Position numbers and translations under genes: made by a program
Assembly (NCBI RefSeq): GCF_002149035.1
Contig: NZ_NGFP01000069.1
Location: forward strand, 1-35,658
Direction of reading: 5' to 3'
Length of the DNA stretch: 35,658 bases
From: Streptosporangium minutum
GTDB lineage: Bacteria; Actinomycetota; Actinomycetes; Streptosporangiales; Streptosporangiaceae
Shown here: one piece after another, positions 1 to 7,526 of the stretch
Numbering within the stretch: the stretch's first letter is position 1
Layout: the number at the start of each line of letters is the position of its first letter
The notes under the pieces: generated by a model
What the model was told of the DNA's origin: nothing
Databases searched by the model: none
The model's input: the letters and a program-made list of their open reading frames with translations, nothing else

Positions 1-397
1 GCGCACTCTCCCCGCGTGCTCCGGCAGGTCCGCGGGGCCTGCGCCCGGCCGTGCGCGGTGAAGGTGAGGACCAGGCTCTCACCGACCTCAAGGTCCCTGT
101 CCGGTTCGAGCACCAGGGTGTCACCGTCGACTTCGGGGTCGTACAGGAGAAGGAGGAGGTGTACACCGCCAAGCTCACCGTCACCGCGGGCGAGAAGGTC
201 ACCGGCCTGGCGCTGAGCCTGCCGGTCGGCGGCGAGGTCGACTCGGTGACCGGGGCCGGCTGGCAGCAGGACGGTGACACCCTGGTGCTCGAACCGGACA
301 GGGACCTTGAGGTCGGTGAGAGCCTGGTCCTCACCTTCACCGCGCACGGCCGGGCGCAGGCCCCGCGGACCTGCCGGAGCACGCGGGGAGAGTGCGC
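1..397. repeat. Perfect 128-bp inverted repeat at window edge
   Basis: Bases 1-128 are the exact reverse complement of bases 270-397, with no mismatch, separated by a 141-base spacer (129-269). The match stops abruptly at the inner ends and runs to the first base of the window on the left, so the left arm may be longer. The right arm is the natural 3' part of a coding region and ends 10 bases before its stop codon. The left arm is therefore an inverted copy of that 3' end. It is either a genuine inverted duplication or a fold-back artefact at a contig end. Confidence 0.95.
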
Positions 398-407
398 GGT
401 CGTCTGA
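129..407 (+). CDS. C-terminal fragment of a secreted, carbohydrate-binding-like protein (5' partial)
   Basis: An open frame runs from the left edge to a TGA at 405-407. Only the part from about 129 on looks native, because everything before it is the inverted copy of the 3' end. The visible 92 residues alternate hydrophobic and polar residues as in a beta-sandwich. They contain a conserved Gly-Ala-Gly-Trp turn and a Gly-Asp-Thr-Leu-Val strand, and end in a pattern with Pro-Arg-Thr-Cys and a second Cys six residues later. This resembles the end of family-2-like cellulose-binding modules of exported actinobacterial proteins, where two Cys pair. That assignment is by impression only. The rest of the protein lies upstream of the window or was lost at the inverted repeat. 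The stop lies 24 bases before the thiD start. Confidence 0.5.
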   Translation, partial: DFGVVQEKEEVYTAKLTVTAGEKVTGLALSLPVGGEVDSVTGAGWQQDGDTLVLEPDRDLEVGESLVLTFTAHGRAQAPRTCRSTRGECAVV

Positions 408-431
408 GCGGAAACTGGTTGGATGGGAGAC

Positions 432-1229
432 ATGACCGATTCAACCCCTCCCCGCGTGCTGACCGTCGCCGGCTCCGACTCCGGCGGGGGCGCGGGCATC
501 CAAGCCGACCTGAAGACCATGATGGCCCTGGGCGTGCACGGCATGAGCGTGATCGCCGCGGTGACCGCCCAGAACTCGCTGGGTGTGCAGGGATACTGGG
601 AGCTGCCTCCGGAGGCGGTGCGCGCCCAGCTCGACTCGGTGCTCGGCGACATCGGCGCCCAGGCGATCAAGACCGGGATGCTGGCCTCGCCCGTCCTGGT
701 GGAGACGGTCGCCGGGGTGCTGGCCGGGGTGGACGTGCCGGTCGTGGTGGACCCGGTGGGAGTCTCCAAGCACGGTGACGCGCTGCTCGCCCCCGAGGCC
801 GTGGACACGGTGAAGTCGCTCCTGCTGCGCACGGCCACCGTGGTCACCCCCAACCTCTGGGAGGTCTCGCAGCTCACCGGGGTGAAGGTCGAGGAGGAGG
901 GAGACCTGCGACGCGCCGCGGACGCGATCCTGGAGCTGGGCCCCACCTGGGCGTTGATCAAGGGCGGTCACCTGCCCGGCGCCCCGGTGGACCTGCTGAC
1001 CGACGGCACCCGGGAGTTCCGCTTCACCGCCGAGCGCCACGACAACCGTCACACCCACGGCACCGGCTGCACCCTCGCCTCGGCGATCGCCTCCTACCTG
1101 GCGCTCGGCGAGGACGTCCCGGCAGCGGTGGAGAAGGCCAAGACGTACGTCACGGGCGCGATCGCCCACGGGTTCCCGCTGGGACGGGGCATCGGCCCGG
1201 TGGACCACGCCTGGCGTGCTCGGTCATGA
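432..1229 (+). CDS. thiD: Hydroxymethylpyrimidine/phosphomethylpyrimidine kinase ThiD
   Basis: This ribokinase-fold kinase phosphorylates 4-amino-5-hydroxymethyl-2-methylpyrimidine and then its monophosphate to the pyrophosphate, which is condensed with the thiazole phosphate in thiamine synthesis. The start shows the family opening [20 protein letters not shown], with substrate-binding Gly-Gly-Gly and Gln. The C-terminal third has the anion-hole motif [12 protein letters not shown], whose Gly-Thr-Gly-Cys holds the catalytic Cys. The length (265 aa) is normal for the single-domain enzyme. I chose ATG 432 because the protein then begins like its relatives; ATG 423 in the same frame is the alternative. 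No TPP riboswitch fits in the short gap upstream, so any thiamine control must lie elsewhere. Confidence 0.93.
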   Translation: MTDSTPPRVLTVAGSDSGGGAGIQADLKTMMALGVHGMSVIAAVTAQNSLGVQGYWELPPEAVRAQLDSVLGDIGAQAIKTGMLASPVLVETVAGVLAGVDVPVVVDPVGVSKHGDALLAPEAVDTVKSLLLRTATVVTPNLWEVSQLTGVKVEEEGDLRRAADAILELGPTWALIKGGHLPGAPVDLLTDGTREFRFTAERHDNRHTHGTGCTLASAIASYLALGEDVPAAVEKAKTYVTGAIAHGFPLGRGIGPVDHAWRARS

Positions 1230-1250
1230 CGTCGGCGACAGGCGACTGAT

Positions 1251-1266
1251 CGGCGGAAGACCGCCG
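1251..1266. terminator. Short GC hairpin between convergent genes
   Basis: A 6-bp stem (CGGCGG / CCGCCG) with an AAGA tetraloop sits 22 bases after the thiD stop, in the 113-base gap before the 3' end of the convergent membrane-protein gene. There is no U-tract, which is common for terminators in high-GC actinobacteria. The stem is short, so the call is weak. Confidence 0.3.
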
Positions 1267-1342
1267 GGTGCGCTATGCCGCCGCCGGATGCCGCCGCGCT
1301 CCCTCCACGCTCCCGGCACCGATGATGCGGCCGTACGGAGGT

Positions 1343-1936
1343 CTAGAGGATCCTGGTGATGGGGTCGATGCCCAGACGCCGGAGCAGGTCGGCCGCCTGG
1401 GAGGCCCGCTCGGCCTCCGGGCCGGTCCGTCGATCCGACTCGACGGCGTCGGCCAGGGCCACCAGCTCGTGGGGCGGCAGGAACTCACCCGCCCGGCGCA
1501 GGCGGATCCGGATCCTGGCGCCGCCCGGCTCCTGGGCGTACAGGTGAGGGATCCGGCGGCCGGTCGGGCGGCGGCCCTGACCGGCGCCCGAGTACTCGGG
1601 GGAGGAGTCCAGCCAGACGGCCGCCCGGGCGAGGTCCGCCCTGTGCGTCGTGAACGTCTGGCGGACCTCCAGGACGCTCCCCGTCAGCACCGCCCGGAAG
1701 CGGAAGGTGCCCAGGGCGTTGACGAGGAAGACCACCATGACCGCGAGGGGCACCAGCGCGGAGAGGAACGAGAAACCGAGCGAGAGGCGCTCGGAGAACA
1801 GCTCGTCGACGCGCACGACTCTGGAGATCATGAACAGCGGGACGCCGATGAAGGGGATGGCGAAGAGCGCGACACCGATCTTCGCGCCGGTGCTCGCGCC
1901 GACGCTCAGCTCCAGTTGCCCGTGGGGAGTGCTCAC
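1343..1936 (-). CDS. Hypothetical two-TM membrane protein
   Basis: The 197-residue product is not a named family that I recognise. It has two hydrophobic segments, about residues 20-38 and 52-75, followed by a roughly 120-residue cytoplasmic or external tail. The tail is rich in Arg and beta-prone residues up to about 135 and ends in an acidic amphipathic helix. The layout (two TM helices followed by a small beta domain) recalls actinobacterial PH-domain-like membrane proteins, but I see no diagnostic motif. The GTG start has no visible Shine-Dalgarno. A TAGTGT hexamer ends 7 bases upstream on the same strand, which would suit a leaderless transcript. The gene points toward thiD and lies downstream of rpmB on the same strand, separated by a 33-bp tandem repeat. 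Confidence 0.7.
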   Translation of the reverse strand: MSTPHGQLELSVGASTGAKIGVALFAIPFIGVPLFMISRVVRVDELFSERLSLGFSFLSALVPLAVMVVFLVNALGTFRFRAVLTGSVLEVRQTFTTHRADLARAAVWLDSSPEYSGAGQGRRPTGRRIPHLYAQEPGGARIRIRLRRAGEFLPPHELVALADAVESDRRTGPEAERASQAADLLRRLGIDPITRIL

Positions 1937-1943
1937 TTATCGG

Positions 1944-1949
1944 ACACTA
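1944..1949 (-). promoter_or_regulatory. Candidate -10 element for a leaderless transcript
   Basis: Read on the minus strand, TAGTGT ends 7 bases before the GTG start at 1936. This spacing would put the transcription start at or near the start codon. No good -35 hexamer is visible 17-18 bases further up. The absence of a ribosome-binding site supports a leaderless mRNA, but this is inference. Confidence 0.3.
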
Positions 1950-2016
1950 GCTATTGGGGATGGCGATTTCGCGGAGACCCGGGAAAATCAGTCCGCAGAG
2001 ACCACAAGAGATCGCT

Positions 2017-2106
2017 GGGACCCCGGGAAGGCGGCCACGAAAGATCGGTGGGACCCCGGGAAGGCGACCGTGGAGGGGTGGCGGGATCCCGGGAAGGCGA
2101 CAGCCC
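2017..2106. repeat. 33-bp tandem repeat, three units, with CCCGGGA core
   Basis: The 17-base core GGGACCCCGGGAAGGCG occurs at 2017-2033 and 2050-2066, and with one change (GGGATCCCGGGAAGGCG) at 2083-2099. The period is exactly 33 bases. The halves between the cores are diverged. A related CCCGGGAAA block lies at 1978-1986, outside the period. The array fills most of the gap between the rpmB stop and the start of the downstream minus-strand gene. No coding frame here looks real, although the period is a multiple of three. Confidence 0.8.
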
Positions 2107-2148
2107 GCCGTTCCCTGCGCGGGGACGACGGGCTGCGCGGAAGTTCGA

Positions 2149-2334
2149 CTAGCGGGTGACCTTGCCGGCCTTGATGCAGGAGGTGCACACGTTCAGCCGC
2201 TTCGGCGTGCCGTTCACCACTGCGCGCACGGGCTGGATGTTCGGGTTCCAGCGGCGGCGGGTACGGCGGTGCGAGTGGGAGACGTTGTTGCCGAAGGTCG
2301 GCTTCTTAGCGCAAACGTCGCAGACGGAAGCCAC
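2149..2334 (-). CDS. rpmB: 50S ribosomal protein L28
   Basis: A 61-residue large-subunit protein, full length for bL28. It opens with the family sequence [20 protein letters not shown], followed by the basic stretch [13 protein letters not shown]. Two Cys pairs, CDVC near the N terminus and CTSC near the C terminus, form a zinc site. This is therefore the zinc-containing form, of the kind that Zur-controlled zinc-free paralogues replace during zinc starvation in actinobacteria. The start is GTG at 2334, with an AAGGAG ribosome-binding site 6 bases upstream on the minus strand. It is transcribed away from the FakA-like gene. Confidence 0.96.
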   Translation of the reverse strand: MASVCDVCAKKPTFGNNVSHSHRRTRRRWNPNIQPVRAVVNGTPKRLNVCTSCIKAGKVTR

Positions 2335-2340
2335 GGTTCG

Positions 2341-2346
2341 CTCCTT
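2341..2346 (-). promoter_or_regulatory. Ribosome-binding site of rpmB
   Basis: AAGGAG on the minus strand lies 6 bases from the GTG at 2334 and fixes that start. The 198-base divergent gap to the plus-strand gene at 2533 also holds a GATAAT hexamer at 2482-2487 that could be a plus-strand -10, but I see no matching -35. Confidence 0.6.
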
Positions 2347-2532
2347 ATATCAGTCGAGAGGCTCGATCCGCCGCACTAGCGGGCGGTCATCGGGCACGCC
2401 GGGACAACCGGCTGGCCACACGAGGATATCCGATGTCCGGCCATGCATGCCAACACGGGCCGCCATGACTGGTCGAACGGGGATAATCTCCAGAGGCAAC
2501 CGTAGCGTATCCGGGAAGGGCGAGGGGCAGGC

Positions 2533-4098
2533 ATGCTGCAGGTTCTCGACCCGCCCGCGGTCCGGCAGTGGTCACGGCTGGCCGCGGAGACGCTGGGGAA
2601 GGCGCGCGAGGAGATCGACGCGCTCAACGTCTTCCCCGTCCCCGACGGCGACACCGGCACCAACCTGCACCTGACCATGCTCTCCGCGGCCGAGGCGCTC
2701 GACGGGCTGCCGGCCGACGCCGACGCCGCGACCACCTGGCAGACGCTCGCGCAGGGCGCGCTGCTCGGCGCCCGGGGCAACTCCGGCGTCATCGTCAGCC
2801 AGGCGCTGCGCGGCCTCGCCGAGGTGCTCAGGACGGCCGAGGGGCGGGGCGCCGATCTCGGGCTCGGCCTGGTCAGGGCCGCCGAGCTGGCCCGCCAAGC
2901 GGTGGCCAGGCCGGTCGAGGGCACGGTGCTCAGCGTGCTCACCGCGGTCGCCGGGGCGGTGCGCGGTCTGACGGGAGACCTCGCCTCGGTGGCCAGGAGG
3001 GCGGCCGACGAGGCGCGCTCCGCGCTCCGCCGCACTCCGGACCAGCTCGACGTGCTCGCCCGGAGCGGCGTCGTGGACGCGGGCGGCGCGGGCCTGGCGA
3101 TCATCCTGGAGAGCCTCGCCGCGGTGGTCACCGACTCCTACACCGGACGGGTCGACATCCCGGCGCCGACCCACCGGGTCGCCCCGGAGCTGGAGAAGGG
3201 CCCCGGTTACGAGGTCATGTACCTGCTCGACGCCGGCGAGGCGGCGGTCGACGAGCTCCGCCGCGAGCTGGACGCCCTCGGCGACTCCCTGGTGGTCGTG
3301 GGCGGCGACGGCCTGTGGAACGTGCACGTCCACGTGGACGACGCGGGCGCGGCGATCGAGGCGGCCATGCGGGCGGGGCGGCCGCACCGGATCAGGGTGA
3401 CCTACCTGGACGGCTCCGGCCGGACCCACCCGGCAGCCCGGGGGCGCGGGGTGGTGGCCGTGGCGGCCGGGCCCGCGCTGGGCGCCGTGTTCGAGCAGTC
3501 GGGAGCCGTGGTGGTCCGCAGGGAGCCCGGCTCCAGCCCGCCCCTGGCGGCGGTGCTCGCGGCCATCCGCGAGGCCGGGGCGGAGGTCGTGGTGCTGCCC
3601 AACGACAGCGGGACCCGCGAGGTCGCGGCGGCCGCCGCCGAGATCGCCCGCGAGGAGGGCCTGGTGGTCAGCGTGCTGCCCACCAGAGCCTCGGTGCAGG
3701 GCCTGGCGGCGCTGGCGGTCCACGATCCGCTGCGGCGCTTCGACGACGACGTGGTGGCCATGACCGAGGCCGCCGCGCACACCCGCCACGGGCACGTCTG
3801 GGTGGCCGACCGCGAGGTGATGACGAGCGCGGGCCTGACCGCGCCGGGAGACGTCCTGGGCGTCATCGACGGCGACGCCGCGGTGATCGGCGCCGACCTC
3901 GTGGGCACCGCCCTGGAGATCACCCGTCGCATGGTGTCGTCGAGCAGTGAGCTGGTGACCATGCTCGAAGGCGTCAACGCGCCGGAGGGGCTGGCCAGGG
4001 CCGTGCAGGACCATCTGGCCCGGACCCGGCCCGACGTCGAGGTCGTCCTGTACGAAGGCGGACAGGGCGGCTACCCGCTGCTCATCGGCGTCGAGTGA
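2533..4098 (+). CDS. fakA: DAK2-domain kinase, FakA/YloV family
   Basis: The protein has 521 residues. The N-terminal DhaL (DAK2) domain carries the nucleotide- and metal-binding motif NVFPVPDGDTGTNL at residues 32-45, with Asp residues that hold two Mg2+ ions. It also has the helical motif GARGNSGVI near residue 78. A central and a C-terminal domain follow; the latter contains VVLPND and a later Pro-Thr-Arg-Ala-Ser stretch, as in YloV/FakA. In Firmicutes, FakA uses ATP to phosphorylate fatty acids presented by FakB (DegV-fold) proteins. No fakB is present in the window, so the substrate here is inferred from the family. The ATG follows a GAGGGG site. It lies just upstream of recG, the usual actinobacterial arrangement. 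Confidence 0.85.
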   Translation: MLQVLDPPAVRQWSRLAAETLGKAREEIDALNVFPVPDGDTGTNLHLTMLSAAEALDGLPADADAATTWQTLAQGALLGARGNSGVIVSQALRGLAEVLRTAEGRGADLGLGLVRAAELARQAVARPVEGTVLSVLTAVAGAVRGLTGDLASVARRAADEARSALRRTPDQLDVLARSGVVDAGGAGLAIILESLAAVVTDSYTGRVDIPAPTHRVAPELEKGPGYEVMYLLDAGEAAVDELRRELDALGDSLVVVGGDGLWNVHVHVDDAGAAIEAAMRAGRPHRIRVTYLDGSGRTHPAARGRGVVAVAAGPALGAVFEQSGAVVVRREPGSSPPLAAVLAAIREAGAEVVVLPNDSGTREVAAAAAEIAREEGLVVSVLPTRASVQGLAALAVHDPLRRFDDDVVAMTEAAAHTRHGHVWVADREVMTSAGLTAPGDVLGVIDGDAAVIGADLVGTALEITRRMVSSSSELVTMLEGVNAPEGLARAVQDHLARTRPDVEVVLYEGGQGGYPLLIGVE

Positions 4099-4102
4099 GT
4101 TC

Positions 4103-4118
4103 CCCGCGCCGGCGCGGG
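4103..4118 (+). terminator. GC palindrome after the FakA-like gene
   Basis: CCCGCGCC followed directly by GGCGCGGG forms a 16-base perfect palindrome 4 bases after the stop. It could fold as a short stem with a small loop. No U-tract follows. The gap to recG is 133 bases and no other signal is evident in it. Confidence 0.3.
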
Positions 4119-4231
4119 AGCTGGAACAGGGGCGGAGACGGCGGCCCTCGCCCCGGGTGCCGGTGACGGGCGGTGAGCGGCCCGGGGGGCGCCGCGTGAA
4201 TTCTGTCGTCCGGACGCGGTAGAAACTTGGG

Positions 4232-6403
4232 GTGACGAGCTTCGACGAGCCGCTGGCGAAGGCACTGGATCCCAAGACGGCCAAGCTGCTGGAGAGTGTC
4301 CTCGACCTGCGCACCGTCGGCGACCTGCTGCGGCACTATCCCCGGCGCTACGCCGAGCGGGGTGAGCTGACCGACCTCGACGACCTGCAGATCGACGAGC
4401 ACGTCACCGTGGTCGGCGAGGTCACCAGGGCCATGCGCAAACCGATGCGCAACAAGGGCGGCACGTGGCTGGAGGTCGAGGTCGTCGACGGCCGGCGCAG
4501 CAAGATCTATCTGTCGTTCTTCGGCAAGGCCTCCCACATCGCGGAGACGCGGCTGCGGCCGGGCGCGAGGGGCATGTTCGCGGGGAAGGTCGGCGCGTTC
4601 GGCCAGGGCGACAAGCGCAGGTGGCAGCTGTCCCACCCCGAGTTCGAGATGTTCGACGAGACGGAGGCCGGCGCCGAGGAGTTCGCCGCCGCGCTGGTGC
4701 CGATCTATCCGGCGGGCAAGGACGTGACGCCCTGGGCGATCCGCCGCGCGCTGGGGGTCGTCCTCGACACCATGGGCACCCTCGACGACCCGCTCCCGGC
4801 CGAGCTGCGGTCCCGGCACAAGCTTCCCGGCCTGGCCGAGGCGCTCCTCGCCGTCCACCGGCCGCGCGATCACGGCGACGTGACCCGGGCCCGCAAACGG
4901 CTCAAGTTCGACGAGGCGTTCCTGCTCCAGGCCGTGCTGCTGCAGCGCCGGATGGCCGCCGCCTCCTGGCCCGCCACGCCCCGGCCCCCGCGCGGCGACG
5001 GGCTGCTGGCCGACTTCGACCGGCGCCTGCCGTTCCAGCTCACCGAGGGACAGCGGAGCGTGGGGGAGGAGATCGCGGCCGATCTGGCCCTCGCCCACCC
5101 CATGCACCGGCTGCTGCAGGGCGAGGTCGGCGCGGGCAAGACCGTCGTCGCGCTGCGGGCCATGCTCCAGGTGGTCGACGCCGGAGGGCAGGCCGTACTG
5201 CTGGCGCCCACCGAGGTGCTCGCCCAGCAGCACCACCGGTCGATCTCGGCCATGCTCGGCGACCTGGCCGCCGGCGGCATGTTCGGCGGCACCGTGGTCG
5301 CCCTGCTGACGGGCTCGCTGGGCGCGGCGGCCCGCCGCTCGGCCATGCTCGACGCGGCCTCGGGGGCGGCCGGGATCGTGGTCGGCACCCACGCCGTGCT
5401 CCAGGAGCGCGTGCAGTTCGCCGACCTCGGCCTGGTCGTGGTGGACGAGCAGCACCGGTTCGGCGTCGAGCAGCGCGACGCGCTCCGCGAGAAGGCCGGA
5501 GGCGGGCGCCCGCACGTGCTGGTCATGACCGCCACCCCGATCCCGCGCACGGTCGCCATGACGGTCTTCGGCGACCTCACGGTCTCCACGCTCTCCCAGC
5601 TGCCCTCCGGCCGTGCGCCGATCACCACCCACGTGGTGCCCGCCGCGGAGAAGCCGCACTTCCTGGACCGCACCTGGACGCGGCTGCGGGAGGAGGTCGA
5701 GCTCGGCCGGCAGGCCTACATCGTCTGCCCGCGCATCGGCGACCTGGAGGGGGACGAGGGCGACCTGTCGAAGGACGACGACGAGCGGCGCCCGCCGCTG
5801 GCGGTGCTGGACGTGGCCCAGATGCTGTCCGAGGGGCCGTTGCACGGCCTCCGTACGGCGGTGCTCCACGGCAAGCTGCCGCCGGAGGAGAAGGACGCGG
5901 TGATGCGGGCCTTCACCCGGGGTGAGATCGACGTCATGGTGGCGACCACGGTCATCGAGGTCGGCGTCGACGTCCCCAACTCCTCGGTCATGGTCATCAT
6001 GGACGCCGACCGGTTCGGCGTCTCCCAGCTCCACCAGCTCCGCGGCCGGGTCGGCCGTGGCGGGCTGCCGGGGCTGTGCCTGCTGGTGACCGACTCCCTG
6101 GGCGGCACCCCGGCCCGCCAGCGGCTGGACGCCGTGGCGGCGACCCTGGACGGCTTCGAGCTGTCCCGGGTCGACCTGGAGCAGCGCCGCGAGGGTGATG
6201 TGCTGGGCGTGGCCCAGTCGGGCCGCAGATCGTCGCTGAAGATGCTCCAGCTCCTCCGCGACGAGGACGTCATCCACGCCGCCCGTCAGGACGCCGAGGC
6301 CATGCTGACGGCGGATCCCGATCTGGCGGAGCACGCCGTCCTCCGGATGGAGATCGACCGGCTGCTCGCCGACGAGCGCGCGGAGTATCTGGAGAAGACC
6401 TGA
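4232..6403 (+). CDS. recG: ATP-dependent DNA helicase RecG
   Basis: RecG regresses stalled replication forks and migrates branched DNA. The 723-residue protein has the expected order. An N-terminal OB-fold wedge domain (about residues 50-160) binds the junction. Helicase core 1 has Walker A GEVGAGKT at residues 297-304 and the DEQH box at 405-408 followed by RFG, then motif III ATPIPRT. Helicase core 2 has VGVDVPNSSVM and the arginine-finger motif QLRGRVGRGG. The C-terminal TRG-like region has GDVLGVAQSG. The start is GTG at 4232, with only a weak GG-rich site before it. The length is close to the family norm. Downstream lie a strong hairpin and a long gap, suggesting that the transcript ends here. 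Confidence 0.96.
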   Translation: MTSFDEPLAKALDPKTAKLLESVLDLRTVGDLLRHYPRRYAERGELTDLDDLQIDEHVTVVGEVTRAMRKPMRNKGGTWLEVEVVDGRRSKIYLSFFGKASHIAETRLRPGARGMFAGKVGAFGQGDKRRWQLSHPEFEMFDETEAGAEEFAAALVPIYPAGKDVTPWAIRRALGVVLDTMGTLDDPLPAELRSRHKLPGLAEALLAVHRPRDHGDVTRARKRLKFDEAFLLQAVLLQRRMAAASWPATPRPPRGDGLLADFDRRLPFQLTEGQRSVGEEIAADLALAHPMHRLLQGEVGAGKTVVALRAMLQVVDAGGQAVLLAPTEVLAQQHHRSISAMLGDLAAGGMFGGTVVALLTGSLGAAARRSAMLDAASGAAGIVVGTHAVLQERVQFADLGLVVVDEQHRFGVEQRDALREKAGGGRPHVLVMTATPIPRTVAMTVFGDLTVSTLSQLPSGRAPITTHVVPAAEKPHFLDRTWTRLREEVELGRQAYIVCPRIGDLEGDEGDLSKDDDERRPPLAVLDVAQMLSEGPLHGLRTAVLHGKLPPEEKDAVMRAFTRGEIDVMVATTVIEVGVDVPNSSVMVIMDADRFGVSQLHQLRGRVGRGGLPGLCLLVTDSLGGTPARQRLDAVAATLDGFELSRVDLEQRREGDVLGVAQSGRRSSLKMLQLLRDEDVIHAARQDAEAMLTADPDLAEHAVLRMEIDRLLADERAEYLEKT

Positions 6404-6455
6404 GAGGTCCTGGAGAGTGCGGGGCCGTGGCCGGGCGGGTGGTGAACGCCCAACT

Positions 6456-6489
6456 GCGGGGACGGCCTCCCCCCGAATGCCGTCCCCGC
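6456..6489 (+). terminator. Strong hairpin downstream of recG
   Basis: An 11-bp perfect stem (GCGGGGACGGC / GCCGTCCCCGC) encloses a 12-base loop, 53 bases after the recG stop. It lacks a U-tract. Position and stability suggest a terminator for the recG transcript. Confidence 0.6.
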
Positions 6490-6857
6490 CTGGGCCCACT
6501 CTCGGGTCAGGTGCCGAGAGCACCGGCGTGCGGAAGGGCTCACGATCACGCCGGTCGGCCTCCCCCTGGGTCACTTGAAGGCCGCAGGACTCATCATGCA
6601 AGGCGTCGGGACCGGGCGGAACGACCCTTGCGCTTTCGTCGCCACTCCTTGCCCACTCTTGACCTAGATCACCTCCCCAGACCCTTTTGACCTGCGGTTA
6701 TGCGATCCGTCGCGACACGCCGGGCTGCTGGGGCGCGCCGCTGACCGTGATTGTGGGACGAGGGATGACATCGGTCCGCGGCACCCGGCCGGCGGTCGGC
6801 GGGGCCTCGCCCGCCGACCGGATCGACATCCGGCCGGTGTCCGGGCCGGTGTTCCGA

Positions 6858-6902
6858 TCGGCACAGAGGCATCGGCACGGGCGTCGGCACAGATATCGGG
6901 AC
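6858..6902. repeat. Four short TCGGCAC repeats upstream of rsmD
   Basis: TCGGCAC occurs at 6858-6864, 6872-6878 and 6884-6890, with a one-base variant TCGGGAC at 6896-6902. Start-to-start spacings are 14, 12 and 12 bases. The cluster ends about 40 bases before the rsmD start. It may be a degenerate minisatellite or a set of protein-binding half-sites; neither is proven. Confidence 0.5.
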
Positions 6903-6941
6903 ACAGGCGGGCGTCCGGACCGGCACTGAGACAATGGGCCG

Positions 6942-7511
6942 GTGAGTCGAGTCATCGCGGGAAGCGCAGGAGGGCGGCGGCTGGCCGTGCCGCCGGGGCG
7001 GGGGACCCGCCCCACGAGCGATCGGGCCAGGGAGGGGATCTTCTCCACCGTGGGGTCGCTGCTCGGCTCGCTGGACGGGGCGAGAGTGCTGGACCTCTAC
7101 GCCGGATCCGGGGCGGTCGGGCTGGAGGCGCTGTCGCGGGGGGCGGTCCACGCGCTGCTCGTGGAGTCCGACGCCAAGGCGGCCCGGACGATCAGGGCGA
7201 ACATCGCGACCCTCGGGCTGCCGGGGGCCCTGCTCGCCGCCGACCGGGTCGAGCGGGTGCTGGAGCGGGGCACCGAGGAGCCGTACGACCTCGTGTTCGC
7301 CGATCCGCCCTACGCGGTGACCGACGAGGCGGTGGACGCCGTGCTCGGGCAGCTGCGGGACCACGGCTGGCTGGCGGAGGACGCGCTGGTCGCGGTGGAA
7401 CGGGAGAGTCGGGGGAAGGACCTGGTGTGGCCCACCGGATACGAGGAGGAGAGGGTCCGTCGTTACGGCGAAGCGTCCGTTTGGTACGGTCGCGCCGCCG
7501 GGAATCCATAG
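6942..7511 (+). CDS. rsmD: 16S rRNA (guanine966-N2)-methyltransferase RsmD
   Basis: RsmD transfers a methyl group from S-adenosylmethionine to N2 of G966 of 16S rRNA in the assembled small subunit. The 189 residues open with RVIAGSAGGRRL, typical of the family. They have the SAM-binding loop DLYAGSGAVG at 51-60 and the catalytic DPPY at 121-124, which marks amino-group methyltransferases. The start is GTG at 6942. It is followed 15 bases later by coaD; the rsmD-coaD pair is conserved widely in bacteria and indicates a shared transcript. Confidence 0.94.
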   Translation: MSRVIAGSAGGRRLAVPPGRGTRPTSDRAREGIFSTVGSLLGSLDGARVLDLYAGSGAVGLEALSRGAVHALLVESDAKAARTIRANIATLGLPGALLAADRVERVLERGTEEPYDLVFADPPYAVTDEAVDAVLGQLRDHGWLAEDALVAVERESRGKDLVWPTGYEEERVRRYGEASVWYGRAAGNP

Positions 7512-7526
7512 AGCAGGGGGTACACC

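Larger units (their letters stand above)
6404..6941. other. 538-base gap between recG and rsmD
   Basis: I find no convincing gene on either strand. The open frames present have no ribosome-binding site, odd composition and no family likeness. The gap contains a strong hairpin (6456-6489), a moderately AT-richer stretch near 6655-6705 with two TTGACC hexamers (6659 and 6687) but no matching -10, and a cluster of short TCGGCAC repeats just before rsmD. Confidence 0.6.

Noticed and set aside
51-407. A complete 118-residue protein from ATG 51
   Set aside because: Its first 26 codons lie in the inverted copy of the gene's own 3' end, so they are antisense-derived and not a native N terminus.
408-431. 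Possible TPP riboswitch before thiD
   Set aside because: The gap is only 24 bases and contains none of the conserved thi-box elements.
2017-2106. CRISPR array
   Set aside because: Repeats are 33 bases apart with no room for spacers, and no cas gene is present.
1268-2152. Long plus-strand frame opposite the two-TM protein gene and through the 33-bp repeat
   Set aside because: Composition is that of an antisense frame; the minus-strand product has real TM segments.
2572-4314. A 580-codon minus-strand frame opposite the FakA-like gene
   Set aside because: Antisense shadow with His/Arg/Gly-rich composition and no recognisable fold.
4082-6601. An 839-codon open frame on the minus strand across recG
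   Set aside because: It is antisense to a clear RecG, has no ribosome-binding site or family motif, and arises from GC-rich third positions.
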